A DNA stretch of 26,070 nt from CAYGZA01 sp964354135 (GCA_964354135.1 CAYGZA010000055.1:1-26070); one strand, 5' to 3'. Positions 1-8,590 are shown, counted from the stretch's first letter. Numbers and translations are program-made. The notes: generated by a model not told the origin, from the letters alone.

Positions 1-1265
1 ATCTTCTCCATGCCGACGCCGTGCTCGCCGGTGATCGTCCCGCCCAGGGCCACGCACGCCTCCATGATTTCCCGCCCGGCCTCGTGGACCCGCCGGAGCT
101 GGTCCGGGTCGCGGGAATCGAACAAGAGGAGCGGGTGGAGGTTGCCGTCGCCGGCGTGGAAGACGTTGCCGAGCATGAGCCGGTGCCTCTCGGCGATCGA
201 GGCCACCTGCCGGAGCGCCTCGGGCAGCCGGGTCCGCGGCACGGTGCAGTCGGCCACGAGATAGCTCGGGGCGAGCCGGGCAATGGCCCCGAAAGCCCCG
301 CGGCGCCCGGCCCAGAGCAGGTCGCGTTCCGCCGCATCGCGGGCCCTGCGGATCTCGCGGCAGTGGTTCTTGCTGCAAAGCTCACGGATTTGCTCCGCCT
401 GCTGTGCCAGCCCGGCAACGGGGCCGTCCACCTCGATGATGAGCACTGCCGCCGCGTCGAGCGGATAGCCGCACGGCTTGCTCGCCTTGACGGCCCGGAT
501 CACCGTGGCGTCCATCATTTCCAGGGTCGCGGGGACGATTCCGGCGGCGATGACGTCGGAGACCGACTGGGCGGCGTCGGCCACCGCGTCGTACACGGCC
601 AGGAGCGTGACCACCGACTCGGGCCCCGGCAGAATCCGGACCACCATCTCGGTGACGATGCCCAGGGTCCCTTCGCTCCCGATGAGGATCCCGCGCAAGT
701 CGTAACCCGGCGGGTCGAGCGCGGGGCCGCCGGTGCGGATCACCTCGCCGCCGGAAAGGACCGCGGTCATGCCGAGGACATGGTTCGAGGTCACGCCGTA
801 TTTCAGGCAGCGGGGGCCGCCCGAGTTCTCCGCGAGGTTCCCCCCGAGCGTCGAGACCTTCTGGCTTGCCGGGTCGGGGGCGTAATAGAAGCCGAGCGGG
901 GCGAGGGCGCCCTGCAATTCGAGATTGGTCACTCCCGGCTGAGCCACGGCGTAGCGGCCCTGGGGCTTGAGGGCCAGGATGCGGTTGAGCCGCGCGAGCC
1001 CGATCACCAATCCGCCTCGCGGGGCCACGGTCCCGCCGGAGAGGTTCGTCCCGAAGCCGCGAGGCACGTACGGCACGCCCGCTTCGCTTGCGGCGCGGAC
1101 GACGGCGGCCGTCTGGGCGGTATCGGCGGGCAAGACAACCGCGTCGGGTGCGCCGGCGGCAAGCGAGGCGTCGTAGGAGTAGACCTCCGCGTCGGCGCGG
1201 CTGCCGGACACGTAGGCGGCGCCGACAATCCGTTTCAGCCTGCGCAGGAGGGCGGACGGGATCAT
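1..1265 (-). CDS. glcD: FAD-linked oxidase, GlcD-like (glycolate/D-lactate dehydrogenase family), C-terminus cut by window edge
   Basis: The minus strand reads open for 421 codons from an ATG at 1265 to the window edge. The N-terminal half has the FAD-binding (PCMH-type) motifs: PRGFGTNLSGG at residues 68-78, then a TLGGNLAENSGG loop and a GSEGTLGIVTE segment. The C-terminal half carries HAGDGNLH at residues 370-377 and TGEHGVG near 412-418, both hallmarks of the FAD-oxidase C-terminal domain. GlcD-type proteins usually have about 460-500 residues, so some 40-80 are missing. The start overlaps the stop of the upstream aminotransferase as ATGA, which implies translational coupling. The family oxidises 2-hydroxy acids such as glycolate or D-lactate. 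Glycolate is favoured here because the partner gene is a glyoxylate-type aminotransferase, but the substrate is inferred. No GlcE or GlcF subunit gene is visible; they could lie outside the window. Confidence 0.92.
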   Translation of the reverse strand, partial: MIPSALLRRLKRIVGAAYVSGSRADAEVYSYDASLAAGAPDAVVLPADTAQTAAVVRAASEAGVPYVPRGFGTNLSGGTVAPRGGLVIGLARLNRILALKPQGRYAVAQPGVTNLELQGALAPLGFYYAPDPASQKVSTLGGNLAENSGGPRCLKYGVTSNHVLGMTAVLSGGEVIRTGGPALDPPGYDLRGILIGSEGTLGIVTEMVVRILPGPESVVTLLAVYDAVADAAQSVSDVIAAGIVPATLEMMDATVIRAVKASKPCGYPLDAAAVLIIEVDGPVAGLAQQAEQIRELCSKNHCREIRRARDAAERDLLWAGRRGAFGAIARLAPSYLVADCTVPRTRLPEALRQVASIAERHRLMLGNVFHAGDGNLHPLLLFDSRDPDQLRRVHEAGREIMEACVALGGTITGEHGVGMEK

Positions 1266-2452
1266 GCTTGCTCGTAAACCGCGGCGGCTGCCTCCAAGGC
1301 GCCCGGACGGACCTTGACGCCTTCGGCCTTGAGAATGACTTCCAGCGCGGAGAGGAACAGAAACAGGTTCTTCCGGCGGGCGGCGTGTCCCATCAACCCG
1401 ACGCGCCACGCCTTGCCGGCGAACTCGCCGAGGCCTCCCCCGATCTCGATGCCGAAATCGCGCAGTAGCGCGCCGCGGACCTTCTTGTCGTCGGCCCCCT
1501 CGGGAATGTAGATCGTGTTGAGCATGGGCAGGCGCTCGGCTTCCGGCACGACCATGCGAAGCCCCAGGGCCTCGATCCCGGCCACCAGCGCGAGGTGGTT
1601 CAGGCGATGCCGGGCGAAGCGGGCCTCGAGCCCTTCCTCGGCGATGATGCGGAGCGCCTCGCGGATGGCATAGACCATGTTGATCGGGGCGGTGTGGTGG
1701 TACTTCCGCTCCGCGCCCCAGTACTGGCCGACCATGCCCATGTCCAAGTACCAGCTCACCACGGGGACCTTCCGCTTCCGGAGGGCCGCCAGCGCGGCGG
1801 GGCCGAAGGAGATCGGGGCCAGCCCGGGCGGGCACGAGAGGCACTTTTGCGTGCCGCTGTAGACAGCGTCGATTCCCGTCCGGTCCACGGCGACCTCCAT
1901 CCCGCCCAGCGAGGTGACCGTATCGACCAGGAACAGGGCGCCCGCCTGCCGGGCAATCGCGGCGAGGTCCTCCAGCGGCTGGCAGACGCCGGTGGAGGTC
2001 TCCGCGTGGACCACGGCGAGGAGCTTCACGTTGCGGCCTTGGACGGCCTTGCGGACGTCCTCGGGGTCAAAGGCCCTGCCCCACGGGCAATCGACGCGAA
2101 TGAGCCGGCCCCCGATCCGCCCGACAATGTCCGACATCCGGGTGCCGAACACGCCGTTGACGCAGACCACGACCTCGTCGCCCGGCTCGACCAGGTTGAC
2201 GAAGCAGGTCTCCATGCCGGCGCTGCCGGTGCCGGAGACGGGGATGGTGAACTCGTTGGCGGTTTGGAAGAGGTAGCGCAAGAGGCACTGCGTCTCGTCC
2301 ATGGCGGCAATGAAGTAGGGATCGAGATGGCCGATGCAGGGGGCCGCCATGGCCTGGAGCACACGTGCCGGAACGTCGCTCGGCCCCGGCCCCATGAGCA
2401 CCCGCTCGCCGGGATTGATGTCCCTGAACTGTCTCGGATCGATTCCGGCCAT
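1262..2452 (-). CDS. Class V PLP aminotransferase, alanine/serine-glyoxylate aminotransferase-like
   Basis: This 396-residue protein matches the AGXT/serine-pyruvate aminotransferase family in length and motifs. It has a GPGPSDVP start motif (21-28), SGTGSAGME (73-81), the cofactor aspartate in VDTVTSLGG (176-184), the Schiff-base lysine K203 in SGTQKCLSCPPG, HTAP near 253 and the substrate-binding arginine R350 in WRVGLMG. The family is pyridoxal-phosphate dependent, cytosolic, and typically makes glycine from glyoxylate using alanine or serine as amino donor. The start at 2452 is preferred over an in-frame upstream start at 2548 because GGGAG sits 6 nt before it and homologues begin close to this point. 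It overlaps the downstream FAD oxidase by 4 nt. That pairing suggests a glycolate-to-glyoxylate-to-glycine route. The exact amino donor cannot be read from the sequence. Confidence 0.94.
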   Translation of the reverse strand: MAGIDPRQFRDINPGERVLMGPGPSDVPARVLQAMAAPCIGHLDPYFIAAMDETQCLLRYLFQTANEFTIPVSGTGSAGMETCFVNLVEPGDEVVVCVNGVFGTRMSDIVGRIGGRLIRVDCPWGRAFDPEDVRKAVQGRNVKLLAVVHAETSTGVCQPLEDLAAIARQAGALFLVDTVTSLGGMEVAVDRTGIDAVYSGTQKCLSCPPGLAPISFGPAALAALRKRKVPVVSWYLDMGMVGQYWGAERKYHHTAPINMVYAIREALRIIAEEGLEARFARHRLNHLALVAGIEALGLRMVVPEAERLPMLNTIYIPEGADDKKVRGALLRDFGIEIGGGLGEFAGKAWRVGLMGHAARRKNLFLFLSALEVILKAEGVKVRPGALEAAAAVYEQA

Positions 2453-2636
2453 CGAGTTCTCCCACAATGGGCTGACCAACAGGAACCCCAAGCAGCCCTT
2501 TTTAAGCCATTCTCTTCCGGCGGTCAAGCGCTTGGGGAGGGCGGGCAACCTTGCCGGGATGCAAGATCCAGTGGTAGAACTACCCGTCGTGTTGCACCCA
2601 GGCTAATCAGGCGGGCTTGTTCAAAGGATCCTGTCG
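2453..2636. promoter_or_regulatory. Divergent intergenic region with a short inverted repeat
   Basis: This spacer separates the divergent aminotransferase and methyltransferase genes, so it should hold promoters for both. The one visible dyad is GGTAG (2573-2577) and CTACC (2580-2584) around an AA centre, which could be a small operator. An AAAGGA Shine-Dalgarno sequence lies at 2623-2628, 8 nt before the methyltransferase ATG. I see no convincing -35/-10 pair. Confidence 0.35.
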
Positions 2637-4097
2637 ATGCGGCCGACCCTCCGGTTCCTGAGCGATTCCCTCACCCGGCAGATTGCGGCCGAAGCCGTCG
2701 ATGTTCTTTGCACGCTGGGGGTCGAGGTGAACAACCGGGAGGTTCTCTCCCTCCTCTCGGACCACGGCGCCGAGGTCGACCCGCAGCGGCGGCACGTCTG
2801 CCTGACGGAAGAAATCATCGAGAGGGCGATCAAGTCGGCGCCCGGCTCCTTCAGGCTTTACGATGTCCGGGGTGCCGAAACCCACAACTTCTCCGGCCGT
2901 GCGGTGTACTTCACGCCGGGCTCCACGGCGATTCACGTCCTCGACTATCCGACCCGAGAGATCCGCAAGCCCTCCACGAAGGACTACGTCGATTATGCCA
3001 AGGTGGTCGACCGGCTTGCGCACCTCGCCGCGCAGAGCACGGCCCTGGTTCCCGCCGACGTCCCGGCGGAGATCTCCGACAGTTACCGCCTGTTCTTGAG
3101 CCTCCTTTACTGCGAGAAGCCGGTCGTCACGGGGGCGTTCTCCGTCGAGTCCTTCGGAGTCATGAAGGATCTTCAGTTGGCGATTCGGGGGACGCCGGAG
3201 ACCCTCCGCGAAAAACCGCTTGCGGTCTTCTCCTGTTGTCCCACGTCGCCTTTGCGGTGGGACGAGGTCCCCGCTCGGAATCTCGTGGACTGCGCGCGGC
3301 ATGGGATTCCGGTCGAGGTGGTCGCCATGCCCCTTGCCGGGCTCACGGCGCCGGTGACGCTCGCCGGCACGCTCGTCCAGCACGCGGCGGAAGTCCTTAG
3401 CGGCGTCGTCATGAGCCAACTGGTGCGTCCGGGCGCCCCGGTTCTCTACGGGTGTTCTTCGGCAATCTTCGACGTCCGCCGCGAGACGACCCCCATGGGC
3501 GCCGTCGAAACGATGATGCTCGCCTGCGCGTCCAGTGAGATCGGCAAGCACCTGGGATTGCCGACGCAGGCCTACATTTCCCTAAGCGACGCCAAGCGGC
3601 TCGACGCGCAGGCAGGATTGGAGACGGGCATGGGCGCGATCCTGGGCGCGCTAGCCGGGATCAACAGCGTCTCGGGGCCGGGGATGCTCGACTTCGAGAG
3701 CTGCCAGAGCCTCGAAAAGCTGGTCCTGGACAACGAGGCGTGCGGGATGGCGCTGAGGCTCGTCGAAGGCATCGATCCCAAAGAGGATTCTCCCGCGATT
3801 GCGATCCTTCAAGAGTTGCTCGCAGAGGGCCACTTGCTCATTTCCGAGCATACGCGCCGCCACTTGCGCGGCGAGGTCTTCTTCCCGGGGCCTGCGATCG
3901 ACCGCGCCAACCGAGCGCGATGGGAGCGCGAGGGATCGCAGACGCTCGAGGAGCGGGCGCATCGTCAGGTCGCAGAGTTGCTCGATACCTATCGGCCGTC
4001 GGGGCTTGCCGAGGGCATCAGAAACGAGCTGACCCTGCGGATGGCCCACGAGGCCCGCCGCTTCGGCCAAGACCGCCTGCCGGCGAGGGAGTCGTAG
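2637..4097 (+). CDS. Trimethylamine methyltransferase (MttB) family protein, non-pyrrolysine type
   Basis: The 486-residue protein fits the MttB family (about 480-500 residues) along its whole length. Visible family features are the N-terminal AVDVLCTLGVEV helix, the VYFTPGSTAIHVLD segment (90-103), FSCCPTSPLRW (198-208), a GCSSAIFD barrel strand (272-279), SLSDAKRLDAQAG (315-327) and the glycine-rich GMGAILGALAGINSVSGPG stretch (331-349). There is no in-frame TAG, so pyrrolysine is not used. Characterised non-pyrrolysine members such as MtgB demethylate glycine betaine and pass the methyl group to a corrinoid protein. Here the substrate is unknown, but a quaternary amine is a fair inference. 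No corrinoid protein (MttC-like) gene is visible nearby. AAAGGA lies 8 nt upstream of the ATG. The TAG stop falls inside a GTAGGACG repeat start, so the last codons may derive from repeat insertion. Confidence 0.92.
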   Translation: MRPTLRFLSDSLTRQIAAEAVDVLCTLGVEVNNREVLSLLSDHGAEVDPQRRHVCLTEEIIERAIKSAPGSFRLYDVRGAETHNFSGRAVYFTPGSTAIHVLDYPTREIRKPSTKDYVDYAKVVDRLAHLAAQSTALVPADVPAEISDSYRLFLSLLYCEKPVVTGAFSVESFGVMKDLQLAIRGTPETLREKPLAVFSCCPTSPLRWDEVPARNLVDCARHGIPVEVVAMPLAGLTAPVTLAGTLVQHAAEVLSGVVMSQLVRPGAPVLYGCSSAIFDVRRETTPMGAVETMMLACASSEIGKHLGLPTQAYISLSDAKRLDAQAGLETGMGAILGALAGINSVSGPGMLDFESCQSLEKLVLDNEACGMALRLVEGIDPKEDSPAIAILQELLAEGHLLISEHTRRHLRGEVFFPGPAIDRANRARWEREGSQTLEERAHRQVAELLDTYRPSGLAEGIRNELTLRMAHEARRFGQDRLPARES

Positions 4098-4184
4098 GAC
4101 GGGAGGGCGAGGCTCCTGCCGGGCCAGGCAAGACGTGCGAGCTTGGCGACCGGAAGTGCGGCTCGGAAGGGGCCTCGCCTTTCC
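4094..4184. repeat. REP-like imperfect inverted repeat after the methyltransferase gene
   Basis: The left arm (4101-4125) and right arm (4160-4184) are imperfect reverse complements. The core GGCGAGGC (4106-4113) pairs exactly with GCCTCGCC (4172-4179), and most flanking bases also pair. The element opens with GTAGGACG, which contains the methyltransferase stop codon. The same 8-mer begins three other palindromic elements in this window, at 11055, 13828 and 24418. It could also act as a transcript end, though no T-run follows. Confidence 0.6.
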
Positions 4185-4277
4185 GTGATCGTGAAACCCC
4201 ATGTGGATGTCCGTCCCGCCTACCGCCGTGTATACTGCTGGCGTCGGGAGTTTGCGCACCTGCGGCCGCAATCGCCC

Positions 4278-4293
4278 GGTGTGGCGCTACACC
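4278..4293. promoter_or_regulatory. 16-bp near-perfect palindrome upstream of the GH5-like gene
   Basis: GGTGTGGCGCTACACC matches its own reverse complement at 14 of 16 positions and lies 32 bp before the glycosidase start codon. Its position and symmetry would suit an operator. A TATACT hexamer about 50 bp further upstream is a weak -10 candidate without a matching -35. No regulator gene is adjacent, so the role is a guess. Confidence 0.3.
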
Positions 4294-4325
4294 ATTCGGT
4301 CCTTGACTTGGAAGGAACCCGCGCG

Positions 4326-5867
4326 ATGCGCCGAAGAGAGATTCTGAGAAACAGCGCGGCAAAGGTCGGCTTGGTCGTTCTCGGCCTTGCCGTTTGGTTT
4401 TCCTTCTCGGCCCGGTGTGCCGCGGAGCCGGCTTTGCGGCGGTCTCCGCCGGCGAAGGTCCGAGTGGCGGCCGACGGTCGCACGTTTGAGGCGGAAGGCG
4501 GCAAGCCTTTTGTGCCTTTCGGGGTGAACTACTATCGTCCCGGCACCGGCTGGGCCCCGCAGCTCTGGAAGAAGTTCGACCCGGAAGCCACGCGCAGGGA
4601 CTTCGCCCGCATGAAGGAGTTGGGCGTCACCTGCGTTCGCGTCTTCCTCACCTATGGGTCCTTCTTCATGAAGGACGACTCGCTGGAGCCGGAGGGGCTC
4701 GCCAAGCTCGACCAATTGCTCGGCATCGCCGAGGACGAGGGAATTTACGTCCACCCGACCGGCCCCGATCACTGGGAAGGCACTCCGGCTTGGGCCGCAC
4801 GCGATCGCATCGCCGACGAGCGCGTGCTCAGCAGCCTGGAAACCTTCTGGAAGCTCCTTGCCGGGCGTTACCGCGGCAGGAACGCCGTTTTCGCGTACGA
4901 TCTGCTGAACGAGCCGCAAGTCCGGTGGGATACGCCGGCGATGCGCGTCAAGTGGAACCGGTGGCTCGAAGCCCGCTACGGGACCGCCGAGAAGGCTGCG
5001 GAGGCGTGGCGGGTCAAGGCCGACAGCATCCGTTGGGGAAACCAGGCCCCGCCCGCCCCCAAGGACTCGCCCGACGACGGGCAACTGCTGGACTACCAAC
5101 ACTTCCGCGAAGAGCTCGCCGACCAATGGACGCGGCGGCAGGCGGCGGCGATCAAAGCGGCGGATCCCGATGCCCTGGTGACCGTGGGCTTCATCCAGTG
5201 GAGCGTGCCCGCCCTGCTTCCCGGCGTGCAGCACTACGCCGCCTTCCGGCCCGCGCGGCAGGCCAAGTGGCTCGACTTCATGGAGGTCCACTTCTACCCG
5301 CTTGCCGCCGGCTTCTACGACTACACGAAGCCCGACGACGAGGATCGCAACCTGGCCTATCTGGAAAGCGTCGTCCGTGAGGTGGCGGCAACGGGCCGGC
5401 CGGTGGTGGTCGCGGAGTTCGGCTGGTACGGCGGAGGCAAGCTCACCATCGACGGCGGCGCCCATCCGGCCGCCAAGGAAGACCAACAGGCCCGCTGGTG
5501 CCGCCGGGCCGTGGAAACGACCGAAGGGCTGGCGACCGGCTGGCTCAACTGGGGCTTCTACGACCATCCGGAAGCCCGCGACGTGAGCCAATTGACCGGC
5601 CTGCTGACCGTAGACGGCAAACCCAAGGCTTGGGCCCGCGAGTTCCAGGGTCTGGCCCGCGGGCTGGCGGGCAAGTCGATCGCGCCCGCGCAGGTCGGCC
5701 CACGTCCGGCGCTCGATTGGGACCGGTGCATAACGAGCCTGAAGGCGGCTCAGGAGTTCCGCGACAAGTACTACGAGGCATTCAGAGTGCAACGAGGCAA
5801 AGCCCCGACCAAAGAGACTTCCGAAGTCTCCAAGACTTCGGAAGTCTGCGAGCAGAAACGTCTGTGA
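4326..5867 (+). CDS. Secreted glycoside hydrolase, GH5-like (cellulase/mannanase superfamily)
   Basis: The 513-residue product starts with a charged, then hydrophobic segment (residues about 1-33) that looks like a signal peptide. The mature part is a TIM-barrel glycosidase. It has the N-terminal FVPFGVNYYRPG strand (62-73), DLLNEP (192-197) with the acid/base E196, MEVHFYP (319-325) and VVAEFGWYG (361-369) with the nucleophile E364. This N-E-P plus later E-F-G arrangement is that of clan GH-A, GH5 family or close relatives, which cleave beta-linked glucans or mannans. The ATG at 4326 is chosen over an upstream in-frame start because GGAAGGAA lies 8 nt before it and the signal peptide begins there. 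The last 17 codons consist largely of an inserted palindrome. The beta-helix gene follows after 11 bp, so the two are probably co-transcribed. Confidence 0.88.
   Translation: MRRREILRNSAAKVGLVVLGLAVWFSFSARCAAEPALRRSPPAKVRVAADGRTFEAEGGKPFVPFGVNYYRPGTGWAPQLWKKFDPEATRRDFARMKELGVTCVRVFLTYGSFFMKDDSLEPEGLAKLDQLLGIAEDEGIYVHPTGPDHWEGTPAWAARDRIADERVLSSLETFWKLLAGRYRGRNAVFAYDLLNEPQVRWDTPAMRVKWNRWLEARYGTAEKAAEAWRVKADSIRWGNQAPPAPKDSPDDGQLLDYQHFREELADQWTRRQAAAIKAADPDALVTVGFIQWSVPALLPGVQHYAAFRPARQAKWLDFMEVHFYPLAAGFYDYTKPDDEDRNLAYLESVVREVAATGRPVVVAEFGWYGGGKLTIDGGAHPAAKEDQQARWCRRAVETTEGLATGWLNWGFYDHPEARDVSQLTGLLTVDGKPKAWAREFQGLARGLAGKSIAPAQVGPRPALDWDRCITSLKAAQEFRDKYYEAFRVQRGKAPTKETSEVSKTSEVCEQKRL
5815..5847. 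repeat. 15-bp perfect inverted repeat inside the 3' end of the GH5-like gene
   Basis: AGACTTCCGAAGTCT (5815-5829) and AGACTTCGGAAGTCT (5833-5847) are exact reverse complements separated by CCA. Each arm is itself a palindrome around one central base. The element is translated as a duplicated TSEV motif just before the stop codon. It looks like a short mobile palindromic repeat that entered the gene end. Confidence 0.8.
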
Positions 5868-5878
5868 AGGAGCCAACG

Positions 5879-8284
5879 ATGACTCATCCTGGAAGCGGCC
5901 GGTGGATACGGATTGCGTTCGTGCTGGGCTTGGTCGGCGGGTGGCAGGGGCTGCTTGCCGGCCTTTCGGGCGCCGGCGGACAAGCTGCCAGTGCGGCCCC
6001 GTCGGATGTTCCTCCGAGCATTGCCCAACTGCGGGTTGCCGAGCGACTGGTCGGCCAGGGCAGTCTCGCCGCGGCCAAGGCGGAATTCGCGAAGGTCGCC
6101 GCGATGAAGGACGCACCCGCCCATCACCGCGGGGAAGCCGAAGAGCGGATCAAGGAGATCGAGCGGCGCCAGGCAGGGTTGCCCGCGCGGGATCCGGCGG
6201 CCAGCCGGGTGCAGTTGCCCAAGCGGCCGACCCCCACAGTGACGCTCTATGTAGCGCCCGCCGGCCGGGACGCCGATCCCGGCACGAAGGAGCGTCCCTT
6301 TGCGACGCTGGAGCGGGCACGGGATGAAATCCGCAGCATCAAACAGCGGGGCGGCCTTCCCAAGGGCGGTGTCGCGGTCCTTGTCCGCGGCGGCGAGTAC
6401 AAGGTGACGAAGACCTTCCAGCTCGGCCCCGAGGACTCAGGAACGGAAGATTCCCCTATCGCGTATCGTGCCTCCGAGGGAGAGATGCCGACGTTCACCG
6501 GCGGCGTCCGTCTCACCGGATTCCAGCCGGTCCGCGATCCGGCGATCCTGGCGCGGCTGCCCGAGGAGGCCCGCGGCAAAGTGGTGCAAGTGGATCTCAA
6601 GGCACACGGCATCAAGGATTTCAAGCCGCTTCGCCTCGGGGGCTTCGCCAGCGGACTGGGCTTCAAAACGCATCCGGCGATGGAACTCTTCTTCGATGGC
6701 CGGGCCTTGCCGCTGGCCCGCTGGCCGAACGACGGCTACGTCCGCGTGGCCGACCTCGCCGGCGACGGGCACCAGATCCACGGCATCGCCGGGAGCAAGA
6801 CCGGCCGCTTCACCTACGAGGACGATCGCCCGCAGCGGTGGAAGGACGACAAGGACGTCCTGCTTTACGGCTACTGGTTCTTCGACTGGGCCGACTCGTA
6901 CGAGCGGGTGGCGTCGCTAGAGACCGGCAGGCGCGAAATCGCGCTAGAGCCGCCGTACCACACGTACGGCTACCGCAAAGGGCAGCGCTACTACGCGATC
7001 AATCTGCTCTCGGAGATCGACGTGCCCGGCGAGTGGTACCTCGACCGCGGCGCCGGCATCCTTTACCTCTACCCGCCGTCCGATCCGGCCAAGGCCGTGG
7101 TGGATCTCTCGACCGTGGAAGTGCCGTTCGTGGAAACGAAGAACGCCTCGCACGTTGCCCTCCAGGGAATCGTTTGGGAACTCGGCTGTGGCGACGGCGT
7201 GATGATCCAGGGCGGGAGCCACTGCCTCTTGGCCGGCTGCACGGTCCGCCGCTTCGGCGGCAACGGCGTGGCGATCCAGGGCGGCACCGGGCACGGCCTC
7301 CTCTCATGCGACATCTATTCGATGGGCCGGGGCGGCACCGTCGTCTCCGGCGGCGACCGCAAGACGCTCGCGCCCGGCCGCCACTTCATCGAGAACTGTC
7401 ACATCCACAACCTCTCCCGGATCGACCACACCTACACCCCGGCCGTGATGATGACCGGCGTGGGAAACCGCATCGCCCATAACCTCATGCACGACATCCG
7501 CTCCAGCGCGATCAACCTGGGCGGGAACGACCACGTCGTGGAATTCAACGAGGCCTTTCACGTCGTCTGGGAATCGGACGATCAGGGCGGCGTGGACATG
7601 TTCGGCGACCCCACGTTCCGCGGCAACGTCTACCGCTACAACTACTGGCACCACGTCGGCAACTGGCAGCGCCCCGGCGAAGGGCCCGGCTGCGGCCAGG
7701 CCGGCATCCGCCTGGACGACGCGATCTCCGGCACGCTCGTCTACGGCAACGTCTTCTACCGCGCGAGCGCCGGCCACTTGGGATTCGGCGGCGTGCAGAT
7801 CCACGGGGGCAAGGACAACGTGGTGGACAACAACGTCTTCGTCGATTGCATGGCGGCCGTCAGCTTCTCGGCGTGGGGCGACGGCCGCTGGCGCCAGTTC
7901 ACCGCCAAGTCGCTCGACACACCGGAGATCGACAGGTCGCTCTACCTGGCCCGCTACCCCGAGCTGGCTCGGCTCTCCGAAGAGCACGACGCCAACACCG
8001 TCTCGCGCAACCTCGCGTACCGCTGCGGCCAGCTCCTCCGCCGCGACAGCGGCCGCAACCGGCTCGTCGAAAACCTCGTTACCGGCGACGACCCTGGCTT
8101 TTCCGACGCCGCGCGGGGCGTCTTCCAGATCAAGGACAACTCCGCGGCAAGCGAGCGGATCGGGCTGCGGCCCATTCCGTTCGACGAGATCGGCCTCTAC
8201 CGCGACGAGTTCCGCAAGGAACCGCCCGTCGAGACCGTCCGCGAGGCCCGGGCGACGGGGAGTTCACCTGAAGGGAACCCCTAG
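5879..8284 (+). CDS. Secreted right-handed parallel beta-helix protein, probable carbohydrate-active enzyme
   Basis: The 801-residue protein has a hydrophobic signal segment (residues about 10-40), then a short helical region (45-98) like a single TPR-type hairpin. A LYVAPAGRDADPGTKERPFATLERAR block (123-148) follows, which is the usual opening of bacterial beta-helix enzymes. A MELFFDGRALPLARWPNDG segment comes next, and from about residue 420 many Gly/Asn/Val-rich coils such as HCLLAGCTVRRFGGNGVAIQ indicate a long right-handed helix. The layout resembles family GH141 (fucosidase/xylanase-like), but the catalytic acids cannot be placed confidently. AAGGAG lies 7 nt before the ATG at 5879. 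It sits 11 bp after the GH5-like gene, so both enzymes probably act on the same plant or algal polysaccharide outside the cytoplasm. Confidence 0.9.
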   Translation: MTHPGSGRWIRIAFVLGLVGGWQGLLAGLSGAGGQAASAAPSDVPPSIAQLRVAERLVGQGSLAAAKAEFAKVAAMKDAPAHHRGEAEERIKEIERRQAGLPARDPAASRVQLPKRPTPTVTLYVAPAGRDADPGTKERPFATLERARDEIRSIKQRGGLPKGGVAVLVRGGEYKVTKTFQLGPEDSGTEDSPIAYRASEGEMPTFTGGVRLTGFQPVRDPAILARLPEEARGKVVQVDLKAHGIKDFKPLRLGGFASGLGFKTHPAMELFFDGRALPLARWPNDGYVRVADLAGDGHQIHGIAGSKTGRFTYEDDRPQRWKDDKDVLLYGYWFFDWADSYERVASLETGRREIALEPPYHTYGYRKGQRYYAINLLSEIDVPGEWYLDRGAGILYLYPPSDPAKAVVDLSTVEVPFVETKNASHVALQGIVWELGCGDGVMIQGGSHCLLAGCTVRRFGGNGVAIQGGTGHGLLSCDIYSMGRGGTVVSGGDRKTLAPGRHFIENCHIHNLSRIDHTYTPAVMMTGVGNRIAHNLMHDIRSSAINLGGNDHVVEFNEAFHVVWESDDQGGVDMFGDPTFRGNVYRYNYWHHVGNWQRPGEGPGCGQAGIRLDDAISGTLVYGNVFYRASAGHLGFGGVQIHGGKDNVVDNNVFVDCMAAVSFSAWGDGRWRQFTAKSLDTPEIDRSLYLARYPELARLSEEHDANTVSRNLAYRCGQLLRRDSGRNRLVENLVTGDDPGFSDAARGVFQIKDNSAASERIGLRPIPFDEIGLYRDEFRKEPPVETVREARATGSSPEGNP

Positions 8285-8590
8285 GGGCGGCGTTTGGTCG
8301 GCGGCGGGGAGAAAGACCGATGCTTGCGTTCGCTGCCGGTTGTTGGTGCTCTTTCCGCCAGGGCGGGGGACCGCACCCCGCGAGCAGCTAACGAGCCTTC
8401 CGTGAGTCTTCGACCGCAAGGGTAGCCCGTTTCGGGACGCGGGCGGGACGTTGTGCCGCACGGCGTGCCCGAATTGCGCATACGTTTGCCTCTTTCCGTT
8501 TTCGGCAGTCGGCCTTCGGCGCGGCGTTTCCTGCCTGCCGGCGGCTGACGGCCTTGGCGGCGGCCCTCGGGCCGCCTGAGGGAGGACCCT
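8285..8590. other. 306-bp noncoding stretch with a GC hairpin before the zinc-ribbon gene
   Basis: No reading frame here has convincing protein character. The clearest structure is a hairpin at 8559-8576, GGCGGCCC paired with GGGCCGCC around TC (or 7 bp with a CTCG tetraloop). It ends only a few bases before the GGGAGGA ribosome-binding site of the next gene. A weaker CCCG/CGGG hairpin near 8427-8437 could mark the end of the preceding transcript. Confidence 0.45.

Noticed and set aside
21..1277. Long plus-strand open frame opposite the FAD oxidase
   Set aside because: It is rich in Arg, Gly and Ala and has no motifs, while the opposite strand carries an intact GlcD-like protein. High GC leaves antisense frames open.
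2637..4097. Pyrrolysine-containing trimethylamine methyltransferase
   Set aside because: The frame has no internal TAG; the only TAG is the terminal stop.
4287..6116. 609-codon minus-strand frame
   Set aside because: It is antisense to the GH5-like gene and shows no domain.
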